Source: Pedosphaera sp. (GTDB taxonomy: Bacteria; Verrucomicrobiota; Verrucomicrobiia; Limisphaerales; F1-12-MAGs170). Taken from it: a stretch of 44,551 nt of DNA. Shown piece after piece: positions 1 through 8,400 of the stretch. The DNA lies in contig SIBF01000010.1 of NCBI GenBank assembly GCA_009695275.1, positions 1 to 44,551 of the forward strand, written 5' to 3'. A program made the position numbers and the translations under genes. Within the stretch, counting starts at the first letter, position 1; each line of letters opens with the position of its first letter. The notes beneath the pieces are model-generated. The model did no database searches and was not told the DNA's origin. It worked only from the letters and a program-made list of their open reading frames with translations.

Positions 1-230
1 TTCTCCCCTGAGCCCCTCCTGCACACTGCTCCGCAACGCGTGCCGCCCCCGCGCCCCCTTCCGGCCGCCCGACTCAAAACCGTTCCGATCACCGGGATTT
101 CAACTCGCCACTGTTTTTTCACCAGACCCCCATTCTTCTGAGGTGTGACCCTATGTGGAGGAGGAATTCATTCAGAGGAATTCCCGCCGCATTGTCGTCA
201 ACCCCCTGGCTTCCACTTTATCTCGGTCCT

Positions 231-248
231 GTTCCTACGGCTAGGAAC
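231..248. promoter_or_regulatory. Perfect palindrome, candidate operator
   Basis: GTTCCTA and TAGGAAC form a perfect 7-bp inverted repeat around a CGGC spacer. It lies about 115 bases upstream of the glycosidase ATG at 364 and does not fall in a gene. The size and symmetry fit a dimeric repressor site such as a LacI- or GntR-type operator. No regulator gene is next to it in the window, so the partner is unknown. Confidence 0.45.
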
Positions 249-253
249 GCAAG

Positions 254-270
254 CTTTCTGGCTAGGAAAG
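254..270. promoter_or_regulatory. Second, related palindrome, candidate operator
   Basis: CTTTC and GAAAG flank TGGCTAG. The right half, GGCTAGGAA, repeats the right half of the 231-248 palindrome. The two centres are about 22 bp apart, roughly two helical turns, as expected for two dimers binding one face of the DNA. A T-rich non-functional coincidence remains possible. Confidence 0.35.
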
Positions 271-363
271 GAAGCGGGCTGAGACGCATCGGTTAATCTG
301 GCTCTTATCCACATCGTGGCGGTTGAACATTCGAGCTCGAACCAATTGAGAACCCACTCATGC

Positions 364-2262
364 ATGAGTAATTGGCTTACAGGAAGACAATGCCTTGCAC
401 CGCTTTTTTCCGCGGCGGCGGCGTTCGCGCTTTCGATTGCGCACCTTTCCCATCAAGCTTGCGCGGCAGAGGAAAACCCGGCAGAGATGCGGAATCAGCC
501 GATCCTTGGCCTGACCGGGAAAGTCAGCGACCTCCGAGTCTCAGTGCCCGCGCGCGACACGATTGCCTCGGAGGACCTGTCATCACGGAATAATGACCTG
601 GATTTGAAGAGGATGGCCGAGTGGGCGCTAAACTATCTGATCCGTACGCCCCGGCAGGACCTGGGCTACGAACCTGTCTTCCAGTGTAACCCGCTGGCCT
701 GTCCGCCGGTTCCCGAGGGCCAAGATCCCGTCGTTGCTTGCGACACGGATGCGCGGATGGATTGGGAATGGTATTACATGCGCGATGTCACCGGCTCGAC
801 GAGAGGGCGTGAGATCGAAGCCGCGTTCCATAGGCGCATTAAGGAATACATTGATCCCGAGGGCCGTGTCTGGAGTCACCCCGGCTGCTTCAACGAGGGC
901 AACACCACGGCGAAGTACGAGAAGAAGGACTTCGTCATTCATATTTGGGGAGCGACCAAGATACTTCAGAGCCTTTCGGAGGATTACGTGCGCACGCAGA
1001 ACCCAGAATCCAAAGCGCTCGCTCGGAAGGTGATGCTGGCGCTCAAAAAGATCGCCACCTGGGACGGCGAAGAAAGATGTTGGATCAAATGCGGCATGGG
1101 TGCATTGCGCGCCGATGGTTCGGTCGTGCCCAATGGGTGGAACGCGCAGCCCGCGCCCTTGGTCGGGCCTTTGGTGACTTACTGGCTCGCCACTTCGGAT
1201 GCGGAGGGGCTCCAGTTCGCCAAGGCCTACGCCGAAGGCGTGCTCAACAATTTACAGCCGGGAGGAATTCGTTTCCAGCCCAGCGGCGCGTTCAACGGAC
1301 ATAGTCACGCGACGATGCACGCCGTGTGGGGCATCGCGCACCTGGGGTTGGTCACCGACCACCGGCCCTACGTCGAATTTTCGAAGCGGGCCTGGGACTG
1401 GATGCTGACGCGCGGCACCGGCACGGGATGGTTCCCTGCGGGGCCGGACGATTGCAACGAGACGTGCTGCATCTCCGACATGATTTCGATCGCGGCGCTG
1501 CTAGGGAAGGCAGGCCACGCCGAATACTACGACTACGCCGAACGCTACTTGCGCAATCACATTGCCAGCCAACAGTTCATCGTGACGCCGGAATTCACGG
1601 CTTATTACCGCTCAAGAAACCTCGCTGCGGGCGAGGATAAGGTCGAGAAAGGGCTCGCCGAACTTCGCAAGTTTCAGGGCGGCATCATCGGTGGCTCGGG
1701 TCTCAATGATTTCGAGAACGAGCTGCTCGGCGGTGCTTCGGGCTTCCGGATGTTCGGTTGTTGCGCGCCCGAAGGGATGCGCGCGATTTACACCGCTTGG
1801 TTAAACACGATTGAACGCCGGCCCAAGACATCGGCTGGACCGGCAGGTGTTTACGTCAACATGAGCCTCAACCGCGAGTCGCCCTGGGGCAGAGTTGTTT
1901 CTTTCATGCCGGACGAGGGCCGACTCACCATCAAGGCCGCAATCCGAGAGGCGTTCTTCTTGCGGCCGCCACACTGGGCGGCTCGCACTGAGGTCCGCGC
2001 GTTCATCGGCACAAAGCGAGTGTTCACGGACTGGGTCGGCGATTACGTTCGCTTGCAGGCCAAGCCCGGCGACGAACTGACCATCACCTATCCGCTGATG
2101 GAATTCACCCATCAGGTCGCTGGCTTGTGGAAAGGCCGTCCCAACTTGCAACTCACCTACCAGTGGCGCGGGAATATGGTCACGAGCGTCAATCCCCCGG
2201 CGAAGGCGACACCGCTCTTCACGAGCCGACCGAGACTGCTGCCACCGCCGCCCGCCCGATGA
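364..2262 (+). CDS. Secreted GH127-like glycoside hydrolase (beta-L-arabinofuranosidase family, formerly DUF1680)
   Basis: This is a predicted exported alpha/alpha-barrel glycosidase of 632 residues. An in-frame GTG lies at 316, but ATG 364 gives a normal signal peptide: a short n-region, the hydrophobic stretch FSAAAAFALSIAHL, then an Ala-rich end near residue 34. The GH127 zinc-cysteine site appears conserved: Glu366-Thr-Cys368 in the sequence CNETCC, and the pair Cys466-Cys467 in FGCCAPEG. In the characterised family, a Glu, a Cys and a Cys-Cys pair bind zinc and one Cys is the nucleophile. The C-terminal 120 residues look like a beta-sandwich domain. It is the first gene of a sugar operon, 44 bases ahead of the MFS transporter, so it probably supplies the substrate. 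GH127 members cleave beta-L-arabinofuranosides; the exact substrate here is unknown, and GH146 is an alternative family. Confidence 0.75.
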   Translation: MSNWLTGRQCLAPLFSAAAAFALSIAHLSHQACAAEENPAEMRNQPILGLTGKVSDLRVSVPARDTIASEDLSSRNNDLDLKRMAEWALNYLIRTPRQDLGYEPVFQCNPLACPPVPEGQDPVVACDTDARMDWEWYYMRDVTGSTRGREIEAAFHRRIKEYIDPEGRVWSHPGCFNEGNTTAKYEKKDFVIHIWGATKILQSLSEDYVRTQNPESKALARKVMLALKKIATWDGEERCWIKCGMGALRADGSVVPNGWNAQPAPLVGPLVTYWLATSDAEGLQFAKAYAEGVLNNLQPGGIRFQPSGAFNGHSHATMHAVWGIAHLGLVTDHRPYVEFSKRAWDWMLTRGTGTGWFPAGPDDCNETCCISDMISIAALLGKAGHAEYYDYAERYLRNHIASQQFIVTPEFTAYYRSRNLAAGEDKVEKGLAELRKFQGGIIGGSGLNDFENELLGGASGFRMFGCCAPEGMRAIYTAWLNTIERRPKTSAGPAGVYVNMSLNRESPWGRVVSFMPDEGRLTIKAAIREAFFLRPPHWAARTEVRAFIGTKRVFTDWVGDYVRLQAKPGDELTITYPLMEFTHQVAGLWKGRPNLQLTYQWRGNMVTSVNPPAKATPLFTSRPRLLPPPPAR

Positions 2263-2306
2263 TCGCTGAACGCCCATAATCACAACCGAAACACAACCAA
2301 AACAAC

Positions 2307-3686
2307 ATGCCGCCCCTCGACACTCAGGCTCAGTCTGAACACCAGACGACGAGCTATGCCTTCCGCATCGCCATCGTGGCGGCACTCGGCGGCTTCTTGT
2401 TTGGCTATGACATCTCGATCATCTCGGGCGCGCTGATCTTCTTGAAATCGGAGTTCAACCTCGACCCATACCAACAGGGATTTGCCGTGAGCAGCGCCGC
2501 CATCGGTTGTATCGTCGGCCCTCTTGTGGCCGTGGCGTTGAGTGACGCCATTGGGCGCAGGCGAACGCTGGTCGTCGCAGCTGTGCTGCTGGGGATCTCC
2601 GCGATTGGCACCGCGCTTCCTCGAGACATGCTCCAGTTTAATTTGTTTCGGATCGTCGGCGGAGTAGGCGTCGGCCTAGCCTCGGTGGTTTCGCCGATGT
2701 ACATCGCCGAGATGGCGCCGGCGCGGCTCCGCGGACGCCTGGTCTCGGTCAACCAACTGGCGATTGTCACCGGGTTGTTCATCGCGATTGTCGTTTCGTA
2801 CGCGTTGTCCTTTAGCGGAAGCTGGCGCTGGATGTTCGCCTCGACTGCTCTGCCCGCTGTTTGTTGGATGGCGTGGCTGACCGTGCTGCCGGAAAGTCCG
2901 CGCTGGCTGGCGGCACGGGGACGCGAACCCGAGGCGCTGGCACTGCTCGCCAAGAGCGAAGGCCCGGCACAAGCCGAAACCGCGCTCAGAGAAATCAAAG
3001 AGTCTATCGCGGAAGAAACCGGTGGGTTGGCCGAACTCTTTCAGCCTGGCATGCGCCTCGCCCTGCTCGTGGCTGTCATGCTGGCCATCCTGCAACAAAT
3101 GACGGGGGTAAGCATCCTGTTGGTCTATGCGCCGACGATCTTCAAGAGCGCCGGGTTCACCGCCACTTCCGATGCGATCTGGCAGGCCATTCCGTTGAAC
3201 GTCTGGAACATCGCCTGTACCGCGGTGGCGTTCTGGCTGGTGGATCGGCTCGGAAGACGGCCCCTCCTGTTGATCGGGACCACCGGGATGGCCGTGGGTC
3301 TCATCATCATGGGCCTGTGCTTTCAGTTTCACTGGTCCGGTTACCCCGTGGTTGCGGTCATGTTCTTGTGCGTGGGCGCCTATGTCAGCAGCCTCGCGCC
3401 ACTGACCTGGTTGATCATGTCGGAGATTTTTCCAACGCGCATTCGCGGGCGGGCGATGTCGATCGCCGGCGTGGCTCTTTGGCTCTCGTTCTTCATCGGG
3501 AGCCAGACTTTCCCGCCGTTGATTAGTTTCTTTGAAGGCAAGTTTGGTTCGCCGGCCGGCGTCTTTTGGTTGTTCGCCGCTGTCTGTGTGTTTGCCTTTG
3601 GTTTTTGCTGGCGCCTGGTCCCGGAGACCAAGGGCAGGACACTGGAGGCGATCGCGGCTTCCTGGAAGCAGCGCGGCCAGGGTTAA
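2307..3686 (+). CDS. MFS sugar porter (SP family)
   Basis: This is a 459-residue inner-membrane sugar transporter with about 12 hydrophobic segments, similar in layout to XylE/GLUT proteins. Family signatures are visible: DAIGRRR at 80-86 in the loop after TM2, PESPRW at 195-200 at the end of the N-half, QQMTGV in the TM7 region, LGRRPLL in the second half, and PETKGRTLE near the C-terminus. These place it in the proton-coupled or facilitative sugar porter family. Such proteins import pentoses, hexoses or polyols; the sequence does not tell me which. It follows the GH127-like gene and precedes the dehydrogenase, so it probably imports the sugar released outside. Confidence 0.9.
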   Translation: MPPLDTQAQSEHQTTSYAFRIAIVAALGGFLFGYDISIISGALIFLKSEFNLDPYQQGFAVSSAAIGCIVGPLVAVALSDAIGRRRTLVVAAVLLGISAIGTALPRDMLQFNLFRIVGGVGVGLASVVSPMYIAEMAPARLRGRLVSVNQLAIVTGLFIAIVVSYALSFSGSWRWMFASTALPAVCWMAWLTVLPESPRWLAARGREPEALALLAKSEGPAQAETALREIKESIAEETGGLAELFQPGMRLALLVAVMLAILQQMTGVSILLVYAPTIFKSAGFTATSDAIWQAIPLNVWNIACTAVAFWLVDRLGRRPLLLIGTTGMAVGLIIMGLCFQFHWSGYPVVAVMFLCVGAYVSSLAPLTWLIMSEIFPTRIRGRAMSIAGVALWLSFFIGSQTFPPLISFFEGKFGSPAGVFWLFAAVCVFAFGFCWRLVPETKGRTLEAIAASWKQRGQG

Positions 3687-3719
3687 TTCACCAAACAAAC
3701 ACTCGCCGATTTCCAACCG

Positions 3720-4505
3720 GTGAAAGCCGCCACGGATCACAAAACCGCACTCGTTACCGGGGCCGCCCAAGGGCTTGGCCGCGAAATCTGCCTGCAGATG
3801 GCGGCCCGGGGTTGGCGCACCGTCGTCGCGGATTTGAACCAGGATGCGGGACAACATTGCGCTGCGGAATGCCGCCAGAAGGGGCTGGATTCCCTGTTTG
3901 TCCCGGTGGACCTGGGGACAGCGGAAGGGCCGGCGGAAATGATCGATGCGGCGGTAGCACATTTTGGCCGGCTGGACGTGCTGATTAATTGCGCCGCTTA
4001 TGCGACCGTCGAAGCCTTCACCGAAATGACGTCCCGCTCCTGGGAGCTAAGCTTGCTGGTCAACGTGCGCGGCATCGCGCTGGCCACCAGCGCCGCCGCA
4101 CGCCACATGATCAAACAAGGCAGCGGGCGTATCATCAACATCACATCGCCCGCGTCGCGCATGGCGCTGCCCAACTATGCGGCTTATGCCGCCAGCAAGG
4201 CCGCGGTTGATTCGCTGACGCGCTCGGCGGCGGTCGCGTTGGCACCGAAAAATATTCAAGTCAACAGCGTCGCCCCGGGCATGATGAATACGGAGATGCA
4301 GCTCAAGACCGAAGCGCAATTCGCCGCGCTGGAAGGACAGGCCGATATGAACGCTTTCCTGGCCGCGCGCACCGCGCGAATCCCTTCCGGACGACGCACC
4401 ACGTGCAAAGAGGTTGCCGAAGCGGTTGTCTGGCTCGCTGTGGATGCACCTGCCTACGTGACGGCGGAGCGCTTGAACATTTCCGGTGGCCTCGATAAGG
4501 ACTGA
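3720..4505 (+). CDS. SDR family NAD(P)-dependent oxidoreductase
   Basis: A classical short-chain dehydrogenase of 261 residues with a GTG start at 3720. The nucleotide-binding motif TGAAQGLG is at residues 13-20, followed by an acidic Asp38 at the end of beta-2 that favours NAD over NADP. NCAAYA near 90-95 replaces the usual NNAG. The catalytic set is Ser143, Tyr156 and Lys160 (YAASK). It likely oxidises a sugar, polyol or lactol hydroxyl, or reduces the matching ketone. It lies 33 bases after the transporter stop and two bases before the transketolase subunit gene. A second SDR ends the same operon, so the pathway probably contains two dehydrogenation steps or an epimerisation. Confidence 0.88.
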   Translation: MKAATDHKTALVTGAAQGLGREICLQMAARGWRTVVADLNQDAGQHCAAECRQKGLDSLFVPVDLGTAEGPAEMIDAAVAHFGRLDVLINCAAYATVEAFTEMTSRSWELSLLVNVRGIALATSAAARHMIKQGSGRIINITSPASRMALPNYAAYAASKAAVDSLTRSAAVALAPKNIQVNSVAPGMMNTEMQLKTEAQFAALEGQADMNAFLAARTARIPSGRRTTCKEVAEAVVWLAVDAPAYVTAERLNISGGLDKD

Positions 4506-4507
4506 GC

Positions 4508-5356
4508 ATGTTGCCAACCCATTCTCTTCAGCCGCATCCGATCGCGGACATTCCCCGCTTGCAGCGCGCCGCACGGAAGCTGCGGCGTCACATGCTCACC
4601 ATGGCGGCGGGCAAGGGCCAGGGTTACATCGGCCAAGGGTTGGGTTTCGCGGACATTCTTGCGGCGCTTTACTTTCACGAGATGAAGCACGACCCGCAGA
4701 ATCCTGGGTGGGAAGATCGAGATCGCTTCATCCTCTCGACGGGCCATTACTCGATCGCGCTTTGGGCAGCGTTGGTTGAAATCGGCGTGTTGTCCGCCGA
4801 TGAACTCGCCCAGTACGGCGCCGATGGCAGCCGGCTGGAAATGAGTACGCTCGACTCAACTCCGGGCGTCGAAATGACAGGAGGCTCGCTCGGCCACGGG
4901 CTGGGCCAGGGCGTCGGCATGGCTTTGGGCCTGCGCCTGGCGGGCAAATCGAGCCGCGTGTTCGTCGAGTTGTCAGACGGAGAGTTGCAGGAGGGTTCGA
5001 CGTGGGAGGCCGCAATGGCTGCGGCCCATTTCAAACTCGACGGCCTCGTCGCGGTGATCGATTGCAATAGCATCCAGGCCGATGGGCCAATAGTCTTGAA
5101 TATCGAACCTGTGGCTGAAAAGTGGAGAGCCTTTGGCTGGCTGACTACCGAAATTGACGGCAACAACATGCAGCAAATCATCGCGGCGCTCCACGCGGTG
5201 CGACGCGAGACGGACCAGCCGAAAGCCATCGTCGCCCGGACGGTGCCAGGCAAGGGAGTGCCATGCATTGAGCGCTGCGAGAAGGCGCATTTTCTGAACG
5301 TGACACATATCGATTGGGAAGACGCGATCCGTGAACTGGAGGCTCAACATGACTAA
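4508..5356 (+). CDS. Transketolase, N-terminal (ThDP pyrophosphate-binding) subunit
   Basis: This is the first half of a split transketolase, 282 residues. It carries the conserved GQGLG segment, the STGHYSIALWA region, GGSLGHGLGQGVGMALG and the ThDP/Mg motif at 156-187 (SDGE ... DCN). The usual motif begins Gly-Asp-Gly; here Ser156 replaces the first Gly, while Asp157 and Asn187, which bind the metal, are kept. The enzyme moves two-carbon ketol units between sugar phosphates, with the C-terminal subunit encoded by the next gene. The reading frames overlap by 8 bases, which suggests coupled translation and a fixed subunit ratio. A split transketolase in an operon without a sugar kinase is unusual and may point to a non-standard donor. 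Confidence 0.9.
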   Translation: MLPTHSLQPHPIADIPRLQRAARKLRRHMLTMAAGKGQGYIGQGLGFADILAALYFHEMKHDPQNPGWEDRDRFILSTGHYSIALWAALVEIGVLSADELAQYGADGSRLEMSTLDSTPGVEMTGGSLGHGLGQGVGMALGLRLAGKSSRVFVELSDGELQEGSTWEAAMAAAHFKLDGLVAVIDCNSIQADGPIVLNIEPVAEKWRAFGWLTTEIDGNNMQQIIAALHAVRRETDQPKAIVARTVPGKGVPCIERCEKAHFLNVTHIDWEDAIRELEAQHD

Positions 5357-6359
5357 GCCGGGGCAAACCACCGCGATGGGAGTGCCTGAACTCGCCGAGG
5401 GCTATCCGGAGGTCTCCGCGCCATTTGGAGAAGCCCTGGTCAATGTGGGCCGGCAAAACCCAAAGGTAATTGGTTTGACCGCTGATCTGGGGAAGTACAC
5501 GGACATCCTGTCGTTTGCCGCGGCGTTTCCGGAACGTTATTTCAACGTTGGCATGGCGGAGCAAAATCTAATTGGAATCGCGGCAGGTTTGGCGCGGACT
5601 GGGTTCGTTCCGTTTTGCACCACCTACTGCGTCTTTGCCACGCGCCGGGCTTATGATTTCATCGCCATCGGATGCGCATTGAGTCGAACCAATGTCAAGA
5701 TCATCGCCGGTTTGCCTGGCCTCACGACCGGCTACGGCGGCACTCATCAGGGGATCGAAGATCTCGCCCTGATGCGCGCGATGCCGAACCTGACCGTGAT
5801 CGATCCCTGCGACGCGACCGAGATCGCGCAAGCCACGGCGGTCATCGCCGACTACGACGGTCCCGTCTATATGCGCCTGCTCCGCGGCCGCGTACCGGTC
5901 GTGCTGGACCCGGTCACGTATCGCTTCGAAATCGGCAAAGCGCGGCTCCTGCGCAAAGGAACTGATGTGGCGTTTATCAGCACCGGCCTGATGACGCAAC
6001 GAACGCTGGAGGCGGCGGCACAACTGGCAAATGACGGAGTGAGTGCGGCAGTGCTGCACGTGAGCACACTGAAGCCCTTCGACCGCGAGGCCGTATTGTC
6101 ATTGATCGAGCGCGTGCCGAGAGTCATTACTGCGGAGAACCACGTCACGACCGGTGGCCTGGCCAGCGCGGTTGCTGACGCGGCTACCGATGCGGGACTT
6201 CGCTTGCGTCTGAAGCGCGTGGGCATCCCGGATTGTTTCTGCGAGTGCGGTTCGCTCCCTTACTTGGCCAAACGCTACCAGATGGATACCGCCAGCATCG
6301 TTGCCGCGGCGCGTACCGTGTTGGAGGAAGAACCAGTCCTTCCGGCGGCCGTCGCCTAA
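5349..6359 (+). CDS. Transketolase, C-terminal subunit
   Basis: The second half of the split transketolase, about 336 residues. ATG 5349 is preferred over the upstream GTG at 5331 because a GGAG box lies 7 bases before it and it overlaps the preceding stop codon. The pyrimidine-binding domain has the conserved activating glutamate in NVGMAEQNLIGIAAG, then GLTTGYGGTHQ and the DPCDATE segment. The last third is a transketolase C-terminal domain with STLKPFD and AENHVTTGGL. It should form an A2B2 enzyme with the preceding gene product in the cytoplasm. The related subunit at 15643-16638 differs clearly in sequence, so the two pairs are not recent duplicates. Confidence 0.9.
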   Translation: MTKPGQTTAMGVPELAEGYPEVSAPFGEALVNVGRQNPKVIGLTADLGKYTDILSFAAAFPERYFNVGMAEQNLIGIAAGLARTGFVPFCTTYCVFATRRAYDFIAIGCALSRTNVKIIAGLPGLTTGYGGTHQGIEDLALMRAMPNLTVIDPCDATEIAQATAVIADYDGPVYMRLLRGRVPVVLDPVTYRFEIGKARLLRKGTDVAFISTGLMTQRTLEAAAQLANDGVSAAVLHVSTLKPFDREAVLSLIERVPRVITAENHVTTGGLASAVADAATDAGLRLRLKRVGIPDCFCECGSLPYLAKRYQMDTASIVAAARTVLEEEPVLPAAVA

Positions 6360-6365
6360 GACCCT

Positions 6366-7553
6366 ATGCGCATCACTCGGATTGAAACGCTTCGCCTCCC
6401 AGACCATCCGAACGCGGTTTGGGTCCAGGTTCACACTTCGGATGGGCTGATTGGCCTCGGCGAGACCTACTACATTCCGGCCGCGGTCGAAGCGGTGATC
6501 CATGATTTTGCCGCACCGTTGTTGCTGGGGAAGTCCGTTTTCGATCGCGAGCGGCATTGGCAAAACCTTTTTTGTTCCGCAAACTTTTTCGGCTACGCCG
6601 GCGCTGAGATGCGCGCGGTGTCCGCCCTTGACCTCGCGTTGTGGGACCTCTTGGGCCAATCGGCCGGCCAGCCCATTTACAACCTCATCGGTGGCCGGTG
6701 CCGCGAATCCATTCCCGTCTATAATACTTGCGTCAACACACCAAAGTATCGCGACCAGGACGGCTTCCTGAACAAACCGGGCGAACTCGCCCAGTCGTTG
6801 CTTTCCGAGGGCTACACTCAAATGAAGGTGTGGCCATGGGACCGATTCGCACCGCAAATCGAGTCAGCCTCTTCCACGGGACCCGCCGGATGGTCGGCGA
6901 TGGGACCTGTTGGCCACGTCCTCGCCCCGGCGCATCTCAAACAAGGCCTATGGACCGTGCAGGAAATTCGCAAAGCGGTCGGCGACCGGATCGAGATCGC
7001 CATCGAAGGCCATTCGCGTTGGGATGTGAACTGTGCGATCCGTCTCGCCCGCGCCCTCGAACCCTACGACGTCATTTGGATGGAAGACATCATTCAGCCG
7101 GACAGTGTCGAGGACCTGCGCCGGCTCGTCCAGGAAACACGCGTGCCCCAGTGCGTCAGCGAACGCCTGTTTACGAAGTACGCCTTCCGCGCGGTTCTCG
7201 AACGACAGGCCGCGCACATTGTGATGATCGACTTGATCTGGACGGGCGGTCTCACCGAAGCGATCAAGATCGCTGCCATGGCCGACGCCCACCATCTGGC
7301 GTTTGCGCCCCACGATTGCACGGGACCGGTCAACGTATTTGCAGCATTGCATCTTTGCGCAGCCCTGCCCAACGCCATGATCATGGAAGTCGTGCGTGGC
7401 TTTTGTGATGGTTATTATCTGGAACTTGTGGATCGACCAGTACCGATCAAGAACGGCCAGGCGAGGCTCGAATTCGGACCAGGGTTGGGAGTGAAATTGA
7501 GACCGGAAGTGTTGACGCGTTCGGATGCCCACGTCCGTATTTCCAAGCTCTAA
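6366..7553 (+). CDS. Enolase-superfamily sugar-acid dehydratase (mandelate racemase/muconate lactonizing family)
   Basis: A 395-residue enolase-superfamily enzyme. The N-terminal capping domain (about 1-110) starts with the typical RITRIETL strand; the barrel carries KVWP with Lys154, and metal ligands at Glu214 (EGH), Glu240 (WMED) and Glu266 (SER). His216 next to the first ligand and His316 in FAPHDC match the acid/base histidines of galactonate- or gluconate-type dehydratases. It is therefore expected to remove water from an aldonate to give a 2-keto-3-deoxy acid. An epimerase or racemase function is possible. It begins seven bases after the transketolase C-subunit and is followed by a lactonase-like gene, which fits a sugar-lactone-aldonate route. 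Confidence 0.85.
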   Translation: MRITRIETLRLPDHPNAVWVQVHTSDGLIGLGETYYIPAAVEAVIHDFAAPLLLGKSVFDRERHWQNLFCSANFFGYAGAEMRAVSALDLALWDLLGQSAGQPIYNLIGGRCRESIPVYNTCVNTPKYRDQDGFLNKPGELAQSLLSEGYTQMKVWPWDRFAPQIESASSTGPAGWSAMGPVGHVLAPAHLKQGLWTVQEIRKAVGDRIEIAIEGHSRWDVNCAIRLARALEPYDVIWMEDIIQPDSVEDLRRLVQETRVPQCVSERLFTKYAFRAVLERQAAHIVMIDLIWTGGLTEAIKIAAMADAHHLAFAPHDCTGPVNVFAALHLCAALPNAMIMEVVRGFCDGYYLELVDRPVPIKNGQARLEFGPGLGVKLRPEVLTRSDAHVRISKL

Positions 7554-7577
7554 TCGAATCCACCAAGGCAACTCACC

Positions 7578-8399
7578 ATGCCGAACCCATTACCGCCAGA
7601 ATTGCACGAACAAATCCGCGAACGCAACGTGGCACCCGGCCAGGTGATCGCTTGGTGGCTGGGCGGGGCCGGCTTCATCTTCAAGACTTCGCAAGGAACG
7701 CAACTTTACCTCGACCCTTACCTCTCCGACGTGGTGAACGAGATCTTCGGCCAGGCGCGTGCTTTTCCACCTCCGTTGACGGCGGAGCAGGCGCGACCCG
7801 ACGTGCTGATTTGCACTCACTGGCATGAGGACCACTTGGATCCTGGATCCATCCCTGTCATCGCCCGGAACAATCCCGACGCGCCCCTGCTGATGCCGCC
7901 CAGCGCGTTGGCACGAGCGGTCAGCTGGCACGTGCCGCGCCGTCAGATCACCACGCTGAAGGCGGGCCAGTCGCTCACGATCAAGGACATTAAGATTTCG
8001 GCCGTTGCCGCCCGGCATGACGCCGGCGTGGAGGGTTGGGAGGTGCATGACGGCGTCTGCCTCATTCTCGAGATCGAGGGGATGAGAATCTTTTTCTCGG
8101 GGGATACCGAGTATGATACCAGCCTGCGAAAGCTCAGAACCCTTGGTCTTCATGTCGCCTTCCTTTGCATCAACGGAGTTGGGGGGAACATGAATGCCCA
8201 CGAAGCGGCGCTCTTGGGCTGGCAATTGGGCGCTCCCACGCTGGTGCCGATGCACCATTATTTGTGGCTGAACGCTATCGCCAACGACGAAGCCACCCTC
8301 GATCCTGCACTGCTCGCAAGCACCTACTCGAAGCTGGGTGGTCAAGGCCGTGTCATCGCTCCCGTTGTCGGTGAAGAAATCCTCCTGAGCCGAATTTAG
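7578..8399 (+). CDS. MBL-fold metallo-hydrolase, UlaG-like lactonase candidate
   Basis: A 273-residue metallo-beta-lactamase-fold protein without a signal peptide. The metal site motif HWHEDH lies at residues 81-86, with Asp106-type and later histidines likely in SAVAARHD, FFSGDTEYD and PMHHYLW. The opening WWLGGAGFIFKT and YLDPYLSD are typical of the UlaG branch, whose founding member opens L-ascorbate-6-phosphate lactone. In this operon it could open an aldono-lactone made by an SDR and so feed the dehydratase encoded upstream. Other UlaG-like proteins are phosphodiesterases or of unknown function, so the lactonase role is inferred from context. It sits 24 bases after the dehydratase and one base before the next SDR. 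Confidence 0.8.
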   Translation: MPNPLPPELHEQIRERNVAPGQVIAWWLGGAGFIFKTSQGTQLYLDPYLSDVVNEIFGQARAFPPPLTAEQARPDVLICTHWHEDHLDPGSIPVIARNNPDAPLLMPPSALARAVSWHVPRRQITTLKAGQSLTIKDIKISAVAARHDAGVEGWEVHDGVCLILEIEGMRIFFSGDTEYDTSLRKLRTLGLHVAFLCINGVGGNMNAHEAALLGWQLGAPTLVPMHHYLWLNAIANDEATLDPALLASTYSKLGGQGRVIAPVVGEEILLSRI

Positions 8400-8400
8400 T

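Larger units (their letters stand above)
1..363. other. Intergenic leader region upstream of the first operon
   Basis: No convincing gene is visible here. The first 120 bases are pyrimidine-rich. The stretch around 160-185 contains two direct copies of GAGGAATTC, and 231-270 holds two palindromes, listed separately. This is the presumed promoter and control region for the operon that starts with the glycosidase gene. I could not assign -35 and -10 boxes with confidence. Confidence 0.5.

Noticed and set aside
2676-3962. A 428-codon open frame on the - strand opposite the MFS and SDR genes
   Set aside because: It is rich in Arg, His, Gly and Pro, as expected for the antisense of GC-rich coding sequence, and it crosses the ends of two well supported + strand genes.
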